Shown: piece after piece, positions 1 through 7,473 of the stretch
Position numbering within the stretch: position 1 is the first letter of the stretch
Layout of the letters: every line of letters begins with the position of its first letter
Assembly (NCBI GenBank): GCA_944332475.1
Contig: CALVKA010000004.1
Span: 18,091 to 82,090 of the forward strand
Source: an uncultured Bacilli bacterium
GTDB taxonomy: Bacteria; Bacillota_I; Bacilli_A; RF39; UBA660
DNA: 64,000 nucleotides
Direction of reading: 5' to 3'
Notes under the pieces: generated by a model
The model's input: the letters and a program-made list of their open reading frames with translations, nothing else
The model's database searches: none
Told to the model about the DNA's origin: nothing
Translations under genes and position numbers: made by a program

Positions 1-116
1 TCTAATCCATATGTATAATTAAAGTCATCCATGATTAGTGGTGTAATCATATTTAAAGCAAACATAACGATAAAAATAATAAAAAGAATTATTATTATCT
101 TCTTTTGTGCTTTCAT
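1..116 (-). CDS. Partial DUF6056-like polytopic membrane protein (N-terminus only)
   Basis: Only the first 38 or so codons are inside the window; the gene runs off the left edge. The ATG at 116..114 is preceded by a purine-rich GAGGAGTTAGGAAG ribosome binding site. The start encodes a short Lys-rich N-terminus, one hydrophobic segment (residues about 6-22) and then NMITPLIMDDFNYTYG. The same pattern, a first membrane helix followed by L-T-P-L-x-x-DD-x-x-Y, opens the complete protein at 1960..3285, so the two are paralogues. An acidic pair in the first outer loop is typical of GT-C-fold membrane glycosyltransferases, but activity is only inferred. It lies 37 nt after the acyltransferase gene in the same direction and is probably co-transcribed. 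Confidence 0.6.
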   Translation of the reverse strand, partial: MKAQKKIIIILFIIFIVMFALNMITPLIMDDFNYTYGL

Positions 117-153
117 TACTTCCTAACTCCTCTCACCAATTGTTAGTTATTTA

Positions 154-1233
154 TTATGCTATTTTTTTCTTTAATTGTTTTGTTTTTTTTGCAATAAAAT
201 TATATATATAATTAAAAATGAATGCTCCTATATAAGACAATATACTTGTTACTACCAAGACAAGTATAATTAACACTATCACATTAATAAATCTATTAGG
301 AACTATAATTTTTTGAGCATATTTATTTACATATTCTAATACAATTACATGAATCATGTATATATATAAACTATTGGTTGCGATTTTATTGATTAGCTTT
401 TCTAGTTTATTGGGAATTTTTAGTTTATCATAATTATTTTTTACTAATAAAAATGCCGAGATAGATGGCATTATTGGAAATATAGAAGAAACTGTGAACA
501 TTGCATCGTTTCTCATATTATCTATATAAAATAAATCAAAAACTGGAAGTAATAAAATACTCAATACTCCTAATATATAGATTTTCTTTCTAGTTTTTTC
601 CTTTATGTCATATTTATACAAATAATATCCAACTAATAAATAATTGATACAAATCGTTAGATTGGATAATGATAATCCACTAAATAAAGTTACATCATAT
701 CTTTGAGTAAATAATTGTATGAAATTGATTCCATTCCCCATAATAAATATAACTATAATCAAATTTCTTAATTCTTTTTTCTTTAATCCTTTTACTAATA
801 TACTGATAAATGGAAGTAATATATATATTCTAATTATCTCTGCCATGAACCAAAGATGGTATTTAGCTCCACCATATGATGTTAATATTTGAAAGAAGTT
901 TAATAATGACATTGAATCTAATGCATTTCTTTTTTCATATATATAATAAATGATTGTAAAAATTACAAGTGGAATTACTAATTTTGGCAGTCTTTTTTTT
1001 AAATAGTCTTTATAACTAGTTTCATTTTTTTTATTTAACATAAAAATTCCTGTAATCATAAAGAATATTGGAACTGCTACTCTTGTAAAAGAGTCTCCTA
1101 GAGATAAAATAAAATAATACGTTCTATTAGAATTAATATACAAATCTCTATATATGGCAAACACGTGAATTAAAATCACTAATATAATAGATATTGCTTT
1201 TAAAAAATCACAATATTTTACTCGTTCTTTCAT
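154..1233 (-). CDS. Acyltransferase family 3 membrane protein (O-acetyltransferase type)
   Basis: A 359-residue protein with about ten hydrophobic helices and the layout of acyltransferase family 3 (OafA/WecH-like): MKERVKYCDFLKAI opening, a conserved His in helix 1 (VILIHVFAI), an Arg-containing loop before helix 2 (SFTRVAVPIFFMITG) and YHLWFMAEIIRIY mid-protein. Family members transfer acyl groups, usually acetyl, from the cytoplasm to surface glycans. The substrate here is not known. The start has an AGAGGT ribosome binding site. It sits 10 nt from the SGNH hydrolase gene, which suggests paired addition and removal, or transfer, of acyl groups on the polysaccharide made by this cluster. 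It is clearly paralogous to 3494..4564. Confidence 0.85.
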   Translation of the reverse strand: MKERVKYCDFLKAISIILVILIHVFAIYRDLYINSNRTYYFILSLGDSFTRVAVPIFFMITGIFMLNKKNETSYKDYLKKRLPKLVIPLVIFTIIYYIYEKRNALDSMSLLNFFQILTSYGGAKYHLWFMAEIIRIYILLPFISILVKGLKKKELRNLIIVIFIMGNGINFIQLFTQRYDVTLFSGLSLSNLTICINYLLVGYYLYKYDIKEKTRKKIYILGVLSILLLPVFDLFYIDNMRNDAMFTVSSIFPIMPSISAFLLVKNNYDKLKIPNKLEKLINKIATNSLYIYMIHVIVLEYVNKYAQKIIVPNRFINVIVLIILVLVVTSILSYIGAFIFNYIYNFIAKKTKQLKKKIA

Positions 1234-1243
1234 GTTACTACCT

Positions 1244-1945
1244 CTACTCTTCTACATATGGATCTAATACTTTTGTTACTTTTAAATACCCTAAATTGCT
1301 TAAATGTAGTCCGTCTGTTGTATAAGCTGTTTTTAGATTTCCATCTTCATCAATCAAATGACTATATACGTCAATATACGTTACGTTATGTTTGTTACAT
1401 ATCTGTTTGATGTTCTTATTTACTTTTTGAATGACTTTATTTTCTCTCTTACTAACTGTATCCATATCGATTTTTTCATCATCTGATCTATTTACTGGAT
1501 AAATAGATTGAACATATATTTTACAATTTGGTCTATGCTTTTTGATACGCTTTATTATTTTTTCAATATTATCTACTAACTCGTCTTCTCCAGTATTTGT
1601 ATTTAAATCATTTGTACCTATTAATAAAAAGACTTTTGTTGGATTATATTGATATACTAACTCTTCTAGTTCTGGTAATAACTCAAACGTTCTATAACCA
1701 GCTTTTCCACTATTTACAATTGGGACTGAATCTTCATATAATCCTTCAAATGGACACCAATCTGTAATAGAATCTCCTAAAAAGACAAAATTTTCATTTT
1801 TGGCTATTTCTACAGTTTCATCTATAGTGTTTTCTGTTTTTTGTTCTTGATTTGCTTGGGTATTGGGCATTGTCAAAAATGTTGTTATGGCAATGATATT
1901 TAGTATTCCTACTAAAATCAATATTTTCTCTATTGTTGTTTTCAT
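1244..1945 (-). CDS. Membrane-anchored SGNH/GDSL hydrolase
   Basis: 233 residues. A hydrophobic N-terminal segment (about residues 8-26) acts as signal anchor and places the catalytic domain outside the cell. All SGNH blocks are visible: FLGDSITDW (nucleophile Ser59), Gly83 in NSGKAGYRT, LIGTNDLN (Asn112) and DGLHLSNLGY (Asp211 and His214). The family hydrolyses or transfers O-acyl esters. Lying between an acyltransferase-3 gene and a DUF6056 gene, it probably edits O-acetylation of the surface polymer, by analogy with OatA/PatB-type pairs (inference). The ribosome binding site is AAGGAG. Spacing to both neighbours (10 and 14 nt) indicates one operon. Confidence 0.85.
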   Translation of the reverse strand: MKTTIEKILILVGILNIIAITTFLTMPNTQANQEQKTENTIDETVEIAKNENFVFLGDSITDWCPFEGLYEDSVPIVNSGKAGYRTFELLPELEELVYQYNPTKVFLLIGTNDLNTNTGEDELVDNIEKIIKRIKKHRPNCKIYVQSIYPVNRSDDEKIDMDTVSKRENKVIQKVNKNIKQICNKHNVTYIDVYSHLIDEDGNLKTAYTTDGLHLSNLGYLKVTKVLDPYVEE

Positions 1946-1959
1946 CTTTTTTCTCCTTT

Positions 1960-3285
1960 CTATTCGGTTTGAGCTTGTATACTTTTAACATTGAAATAAT
2001 CTGCCAAATCATTATTTGGCCAAATATCTTTATCTTCTACAATATCGGATAATCCATACGTTGGATTATGATTGTTTCCTGTATAATAAGGTGATAGCTT
2101 AATTTCTGTGTTTTCTTTTTCTTTTTGCTTTTCTATATATTGTTCACGATATTCCCAGGTGTTTCTTAAATTATTTATATCAATGCCTGTAGATATATAT
2201 TCACTAATATACATTACTGATAAAACAATACAGAAGTCAACTATAATATATTTATATATCTTATTTAGTTTATCTAAATCATAAAGTAGGATACCACTAG
2301 CAATTAATAAAAATACAATTACTCCTGTCCAAGAACGTTCTGGAAATACTGGAGATAATACCATTGAATATATTGTTGCACCACTTCCAATAATAAAAAT
2401 ATAAGAATCATTTTCAACTTTCTTTTTATAATAGACTTTAATAGACATTGCTATTACAATTAAAATTATTAATGGTAATAGATAGTTTTCGGCTGTTATT
2501 GTCATTTCTACTGCTCGTTTTATTATTTTAAATAATATAAACGTATTATCTTGAACTTCCGTTGCTCTAGCAAAGTTACCTGGTGCTAATATCATGAAGG
2601 CAAATCCGATTAATGCTCCAAGAAAGGCTACTATTCTTAGTTTGCTAATTTTTTCTTTTTTATTCCATATTTTTGACATTATTATATAAGATAATAAAAT
2701 GACTAATAAGCCAGCGGAGGTATTTTCATTGGTCCATCCAGCAAGAACACCTAATAAAAATATCCCTATTAACTTTATGATTGATGGGTCTTGTTTGTTT
2801 TTTCTATATATCCATAAAAACCATAAAATTAATACTGTCGTCCATAGATAATTACAAGAACCAATTAACCATAAACATGTTTGTCCAAATACTGGTAAGA
2901 TAAACCATAGGCCTAAGTGAATTAATAATAAAAATAATGGCTTATCTTCTCTATCTCCTCTAATGTGCAAATACATTAGATAAATTAAGGCAATATAAAT
3001 AATAGGATTGGCTATACTAAATACAACTTTCGGGAATAATAGAAAAAATTGTGCTATAGTATGTGCTACTGTTCTTCCTCCCCAATTAAAATAATGCCAC
3101 CATTGATAATTGACAACATCCATTAAACTATTAATTTTAGTCTTATCAAGGTTTAATGAATAAGAATAATCATCAGCAAGTAGTGGAGTTAATAAATTTA
3201 GTACTAACATCATAAGGAAGATACTAACTAATATGATTATTGTTTGTTGTTTGTTAGGCAGTTTTATGCTTTTTAACTTCTTCAT
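1960..3285 (-). CDS. DUF6056-like polytopic membrane protein, possible GT-C fold
   Basis: 441 residues with about ten to eleven membrane helices. The first helix is followed by LLTPLLADDYSY, with an acidic pair at 38-39 in the first outer loop. Further in are WWHYFNWGGRTVAH and NENTSAGLL. I recognise this as resembling the DUF6056 family, found in many Firmicutes surface-glycan clusters. The Asp pair after helix 1 suggests a GT-C-type lipid-linked sugar transferase, but no activity can be claimed. The start has an AAGGAG site. It begins a downstream sub-operon after a 208-nt gap, followed by the SGNH hydrolase and acyltransferase. The paralogue at 1..116 has the same opening motif. Confidence 0.65.
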   Translation of the reverse strand: MKKLKSIKLPNKQQTIIILVSIFLMMLVLNLLTPLLADDYSYSLNLDKTKINSLMDVVNYQWWHYFNWGGRTVAHTIAQFFLLFPKVVFSIANPIIYIALIYLMYLHIRGDREDKPLFLLLIHLGLWFILPVFGQTCLWLIGSCNYLWTTVLILWFLWIYRKNKQDPSIIKLIGIFLLGVLAGWTNENTSAGLLVILLSYIIMSKIWNKKEKISKLRIVAFLGALIGFAFMILAPGNFARATEVQDNTFILFKIIKRAVEMTITAENYLLPLIILIVIAMSIKVYYKKKVENDSYIFIIGSGATIYSMVLSPVFPERSWTGVIVFLLIASGILLYDLDKLNKIYKYIIVDFCIVLSVMYISEYISTGIDINNLRNTWEYREQYIEKQKEKENTEIKLSPYYTGNNHNPTYGLSDIVEDKDIWPNNDLADYFNVKSIQAQTE

Positions 3286-3493
3286 GTTTTTCTCCTTAAT
3301 TATTTTCTAATTTTCTCTATATAAACTACAATATATTTTAATTGATATTTCATTTTTTTCAATAGTTCCTATGAAAAAAAATCAATTTTCATATTTTTTA
3401 CTGTCTTTAATAGATTTCTAATATGTAATTATATCCATATGTATTATCATTACTTCAAGTACCTATTGTATTTTTTATCATATTTAACTATAT
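3286..3493. other. 208-nt intergenic gap within the polysaccharide cluster
   Basis: No gene is seen here. On the minus strand there is a candidate -10 TATAAT at 3433..3428 without a good -35 at normal spacing, and an AT-only hairpin (8-bp arms 3370-3377 and 3386-3393) whose 3' side runs into a U-rich stretch. These could end the glycosyltransferase operon and start the DUF6056-SGNH-acyltransferase one, but both are weak. Base composition is even more AT-rich than the neighbours. Confidence 0.4.
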
Positions 3494-4564
3494 TTATGTT
3501 TGTTTTATAGATTTATATTTTAGGGTTAATTTTTTTATTGTTTTTATTAATTTATCCCAAATAATAGCAATTATAAATGAAATTATGATTGTTATTATAT
3601 AATATATTATCATCCAAATTATATCCTCTAGAAAACGGGCGTTTATTCTATACTTTAATAATATTTTATTTAATATCTCTACTACTAATACATGCCATAA
3701 ATATATATAGAATATATTACCAGCATTATTAGAAATAAAATTATCTATTATATTAGGCATTTTTACTTTAGAATAATTATTTTTAAAGAAAAGGAATACT
3801 ACTATAGTTGGCATAATTACAAAAGGAGATGTTCCTCCTAAAAACAAATCTTTAATTCCATCTTTACTTATTATGAAAGAACAAATAGGCATCAAAATAA
3901 TAGAGATTATACTTAAAATAACCTTTGTTTTTGTAATTTTAATATCATATTTATATACATAATATCCTATAAAAAGATAATTCATATAAATGATTAGATT
4001 TGGTAAAGAAAAATTAATCAGTAATTGTGGTCCAAATGTTAAAGATATAGCAGATATGGCGTTAAAAGTATTACCTAATAAAAATATTATAAGTATTATG
4101 ATTTCTAATTCTTTTTTACTTAAAGTCTTTATTAGTTTTTTTAAAAAAGGTATAAATATATAAATTAATATGATTACAGGCATAAACCATAAATGATACA
4201 TAGGTCGATCTGAAGTCATTATAGCAAGAAATTCATAAATAGACATATTACTATCAAAATGAGAATATATATAATATATTATAGAAAAAAGAAGATAAGT
4301 TAATAAAAACTTCAAAACTCTTTTTTTGAAAAATTTAAAATAATTTTCATCCTTTTCCTTTTTAGTAAGCATTAATATACCTGTAAGCATAAAGAACAAA
4401 GGTACCCCTATCCTGGTGAAACAATCAAAAAAGGTAACTAATGTATATTTCAGAGTACTAGTTGAGAAGTATTGATGTCTAAATATACCTAACACATGGA
4501 TTAGAATCACATTTAATATTGCAACAAAGCGCAGACCGTCCAAATATTTCACTCTTTTTTTCAT
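3494..4564 (-). CDS. Acyltransferase family 3 membrane protein
   Basis: 356 residues from the chosen ATG at 4564. A GTG 12 nt upstream (4576) is also open but lies directly on the stop of the preceding gene. The ATG has AGGTGA at 8 nt and gives MKKRVKYLDGLRF, matching the paralogue at 154..1233. It has about ten membrane helices with the family marks LIHVLGIFRH in helix 1, CFTRIGVPLFFMLTG before helix 2, and YHLWFMPVIILIY. It probably O-acylates a sugar of the surface polymer at the membrane. It starts 12 nt after the GT2 gene, so it is the last gene of the glycosyltransferase operon before the 208-nt gap. Confidence 0.85.
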   Translation of the reverse strand: MKKRVKYLDGLRFVAILNVILIHVLGIFRHQYFSTSTLKYTLVTFFDCFTRIGVPLFFMLTGILMLTKKEKDENYFKFFKKRVLKFLLTYLLFSIIYYIYSHFDSNMSIYEFLAIMTSDRPMYHLWFMPVIILIYIFIPFLKKLIKTLSKKELEIIILIIFLLGNTFNAISAISLTFGPQLLINFSLPNLIIYMNYLFIGYYVYKYDIKITKTKVILSIISIILMPICSFIISKDGIKDLFLGGTSPFVIMPTIVVFLFFKNNYSKVKMPNIIDNFISNNAGNIFYIYLWHVLVVEILNKILLKYRINARFLEDIIWMIIYYIITIIISFIIAIIWDKLIKTIKKLTLKYKSIKQT

Positions 4565-4576
4565 AATTATTGTCAC

Positions 4577-5539
4577 CTATATTCGATTGACTACCCTTCT
4601 ATATATATTGCAATACACTTTTGTCAAAAATTTATTTTTTTCAATAGTTCTTCGTAAAAAGCCTCGATTTTCATAATATTTATTATTTTTGTAGTCTGGA
4701 ATGTTATCTTTCATGTATTGAAAGGTTCTATCAATAAAATTGAATCCTATCTCTTTGTCTATTTGTACTCTTTGTTGAATCGTATAATTGGTCAGAATCC
4801 TTACAGATAGTTTATCCACAGTTTCTGTGAATTCTTTTCTTTTAGAAAAATAATTTCTAATTTTATCCACAATTTGAATAATATCAAATACTCTTTCATC
4901 TCTTACTGTTGTTTCGCTATTTTTATGAATGACATAATAATTTAACGGTTTCTTTATGTAACCTATTTTTTTTGCTTTATCCATTGTTTCAATTACAAAT
5001 GGGGCATCTTCATATTTTAAATTTTCTACAAATTTTATTTTGTTTTTCTTTAAAAGATCTGTTTTATATAGTTTGTTCCAAGGGGCTAAATTTACATCTA
5101 ATAATAATTGTTTATTCTCTTTTAACGTTGTATTTTGAAATTCTGGTATTTTTATTTCTTCTTGCTTTTCTGTTTCTTCTTCTACACGATAAAAATTGCA
5201 GATTACTAAATCTAACTTTTCTTTTTCTGCTTTTGCATATAATTCTTCACAAGCGTGTGTTGCTAGATAGTCATCACTGTCTAGGAACATAATATATTTC
5301 CCTGTTGCTTTATCTATTCCAAAATTTCTTGTTTTACCAATTCCTTGATTTTTATTTTTAAAATATTTTATTCTTTTATCTTTATAGCTTTTTATAATGT
5401 CTTCAGATGTATCAGTAGAGCCATCATTTACTAAAACAAATTCTAATTCTTGCTTTGTTTGGTTTATTAGTGATTTAATACATTTATTTAAATATTTTTC
5501 AGCATTGTATATTGGTACAATAATACTAATGTCGGTCAT
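4577..5539 (-). CDS. Family 2 glycosyltransferase (EpsJ-like)
   Basis: 320 residues, cytoplasmic. The N-terminal GT-A domain shows SIIVPIYNAEKYL, the nucleotide-binding FVLVNDGSTDTS, the loop NQGIGKTRNFGI and the metal-binding FLDSDDYL (Asp87 and Asp89). It should transfer a sugar from a nucleotide donor to a lipid-linked oligosaccharide acceptor. Donor and linkage cannot be read from sequence. The C-terminal third is basic and lacks membrane helices, as in EpsJ/CpsI-type enzymes. It directly abuts the preceding gene (stop at 5540, start at 5539), so it is co-translated with the polyisoprenyl-type glycosyltransferase. Confidence 0.9.
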   Translation of the reverse strand: MTDISIIVPIYNAEKYLNKCIKSLINQTKQELEFVLVNDGSTDTSEDIIKSYKDKRIKYFKNKNQGIGKTRNFGIDKATGKYIMFLDSDDYLATHACEELYAKAEKEKLDLVICNFYRVEEETEKQEEIKIPEFQNTTLKENKQLLLDVNLAPWNKLYKTDLLKKNKIKFVENLKYEDAPFVIETMDKAKKIGYIKKPLNYYVIHKNSETTVRDERVFDIIQIVDKIRNYFSKRKEFTETVDKLSVRILTNYTIQQRVQIDKEIGFNFIDRTFQYMKDNIPDYKNNKYYENRGFLRRTIEKNKFLTKVYCNIYRRVVNRI

Positions 5540-6541
5540 TTATTTTTCTTCTTTCTTACTTTCTTTTTCTTTTAAGTCTTTTTCTGTTTCAGAAGGAATG
5601 TAAATTGGTCTTTTCTTTACTTCTAAGTATAGTTTTGACATATACATTCCAAATACTCCTAGGAAGAACAATTGTACTCCACTAACAAACATAATCATAC
5701 AGGCTAATGATGGCCAACCACTTACTGGGTCTCCAAACGCTAAAGTTTTTACAATAATTACAATTATTAAAATAAAAGCAATTAAGCAAAAAATTAATCC
5801 AATGATAGCAGCCATTACTAATGGTGTTGTAGAGAATGCTAGTATTCCTTCTAGTGCATATTTAAATAATTTCCAAAAGTTGAATTTAGATGTTCCAGCT
5901 ACTCTATCGGGTGCTTCATATTCTATCCACTTTGTATTAAATCCTACAAAACTAAATATTCCTTTTGAATATCTATTGTATTCCTTCATATTTACAATGG
6001 CATCTACCATTTTTCTTTTCATTAATCTAAAATCTCTTGCTCCTGGTACTTGTGGAGTTGATGAGATTTTACCAATTAATTTATACCAACAGTTCGTAAA
6101 AAACTTTCTTAATGGACTATAGCCTTTATGACTTGGACTACAAAGTGCTACACAGTCAAATCCTTCTTCTTTGATGTCATGGTACATTTCCTTTACCATC
6201 TCTGGTGGATCTTGCATATCTGCATCCATAATTGCAACATAGTCTCCTGTTGCATTCTCAAGTCCGGCATACATACCAGCTTCTTTTCCAAAATTTCTAG
6301 AAAAAGAAATAAATCGTACTCTTTCGTCTTTTTCTGATAATTCTTTTAATATAGTCAATGTATTATCTTTACTACCATCATTGATAAATAAAAATTCAAA
6401 CTCTACCTGTTTCATTTCTTTTGCTATTTTTGTTATTTCTTCATAAAAAATAGGAAGTGATTCTTCTTCGTTATAACATGGAACAACAATTGATATTTTT
6501 TCTTTTTTTGTACTTTTTACATTACTATTTTCTTTTTTCAT
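5540..6541 (-). CDS. Polyisoprenyl-phosphate glycosyltransferase (GtrB/DPM1-like)
   Basis: 333 residues from the ATG at 6541, which has AGAGGT 7 nt upstream. A TTG two codons earlier is open but lies on the ribosome binding site. The N-terminal GT2 domain has SIVVPCYNEEESL, FLFINDGSKDNT and the metal site DADMQDPP. Two membrane helices follow near the C-terminus (about 240-265 and 272-300), then a Lys/Glu-rich tail. This layout is that of GtrB and dolichol-phosphate-mannose synthase relatives, which load a sugar onto undecaprenyl phosphate at the inner face. The DUF6056-like or acyltransferase membrane proteins downstream are plausible users of such a lipid-linked sugar (inference). Confidence 0.9.
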   Translation of the reverse strand: MKKENSNVKSTKKEKISIVVPCYNEEESLPIFYEEITKIAKEMKQVEFEFLFINDGSKDNTLTILKELSEKDERVRFISFSRNFGKEAGMYAGLENATGDYVAIMDADMQDPPEMVKEMYHDIKEEGFDCVALCSPSHKGYSPLRKFFTNCWYKLIGKISSTPQVPGARDFRLMKRKMVDAIVNMKEYNRYSKGIFSFVGFNTKWIEYEAPDRVAGTSKFNFWKLFKYALEGILAFSTTPLVMAAIIGLIFCLIAFILIIVIIVKTLAFGDPVSGWPSLACMIMFVSGVQLFFLGVFGMYMSKLYLEVKKRPIYIPSETEKDLKEKESKKEEK

Positions 6542-6552
6542 ATTCAATACCT

Positions 6553-7473
6553 CTACTTCTTTACTCTATTATAATAAAACTTTGGACTGATAGATACAAT
6601 CATCTTTTTCATTTTTCTAGATAGTGTATCTGTTAGTAGATTATTTTCTACATGGTCCTGTTTTAATTTTTTCTTATATTCTTTATAGTCTTTTTTGTCT
6701 AATTCACATATTTTTTTTAACATACTATTAGATATATAACTTTTAAATATAGATGTATCCCCTTTTACTTTTTCTATTTCTTTTTTTAAGTACTGATAAT
6801 GTTCATAAAAATCTTTTACTTTTCTCTGTGTCCATTGATAGTCGGATGTATTCATAATACTTCCTGATCTACGATAATAATTATATCCAATAAAAGAAAT
6901 GGAATTTACTTTACTTGCTTTTATGACAATTAATGGTGTTAGACCAAAGTCTTCGTGAATTCTATCCTTTTTAAACTTAAAGTTTTCTTTTTCATAATAG
7001 CTTCTTTTTATTGCATAGCACCAAATACTTTCGATAAAATGAAAGGCGACTATTTTATTAAAAGCATCAATTCCTGATAAACCTGTAAACTCTTCTTCTT
7101 TATAATTTGTTATTTCCTTGTTATCGGTTACTGTTCTTACTTGAAACCTTACTATATCTGGGTTGTTAGCTAAACTTTGATTTATCTTTTCTAATAATTC
7201 TTTTTCCCAGTAGTCATCACTATCTAGAAAGAATAAGTACTCTCCTGTTGCTTGTTTTTCTCCAATGTTTCTTGCTTCACTTACTCCTACTCTTTTACTG
7301 TTGATAATTTTAACATTATATTTTTTGGCAATTTCCATACTTTTATCGGTACAACCATCATTGACAACAAGTACTTCGAAATCTTGATAGGTTTGGTTAA
7401 ACACACTATCTAATGTTCTTTTTAAATAGTTTTCTACATTGTAGACTGGTATTACAATACTAAATTTTGGCAT
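6553..7473 (-). CDS. Family 2 glycosyltransferase
   Basis: 306 residues. It has FSIVIPVYNVENYL, VLVVNDGCTDKS, the loop RVGVSEARNIG and the metal motif FFLDSDDYW (Asp84 and Asp86). The C-terminus is basic and non-membrane. It resembles capsule/exopolysaccharide sugar transferases of the EpsJ group and is similar in size and plan to 4577..5539. The start ATG overlaps the TAA of the upstream fusion gene by one base (taATG) with GGGGTGA as ribosome binding site, so translation is coupled. Donor sugar unknown. Confidence 0.9.
   Translation of the reverse strand: MPKFSIVIPVYNVENYLKRTLDSVFNQTYQDFEVLVVNDGCTDKSMEIAKKYNVKIINSKRVGVSEARNIGEKQATGEYLFFLDSDDYWEKELLEKINQSLANNPDIVRFQVRTVTDNKEITNYKEEEFTGLSGIDAFNKIVAFHFIESIWCYAIKRSYYEKENFKFKKDRIHEDFGLTPLIVIKASKVNSISFIGYNYYRRSGSIMNTSDYQWTQRKVKDFYEHYQYLKKEIEKVKGDTSIFKSYISNSMLKKICELDKKDYKEYKKKLKQDHVENNLLTDTLSRKMKKMIVSISPKFYYNRVKK

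Noticed and set aside
3370..3393. Firm terminator call for the glycosyltransferase operon
   Set aside because: The hairpin is only A-T pairs and about 100 nt past the stop, so it is noted in the gap entry but not called.
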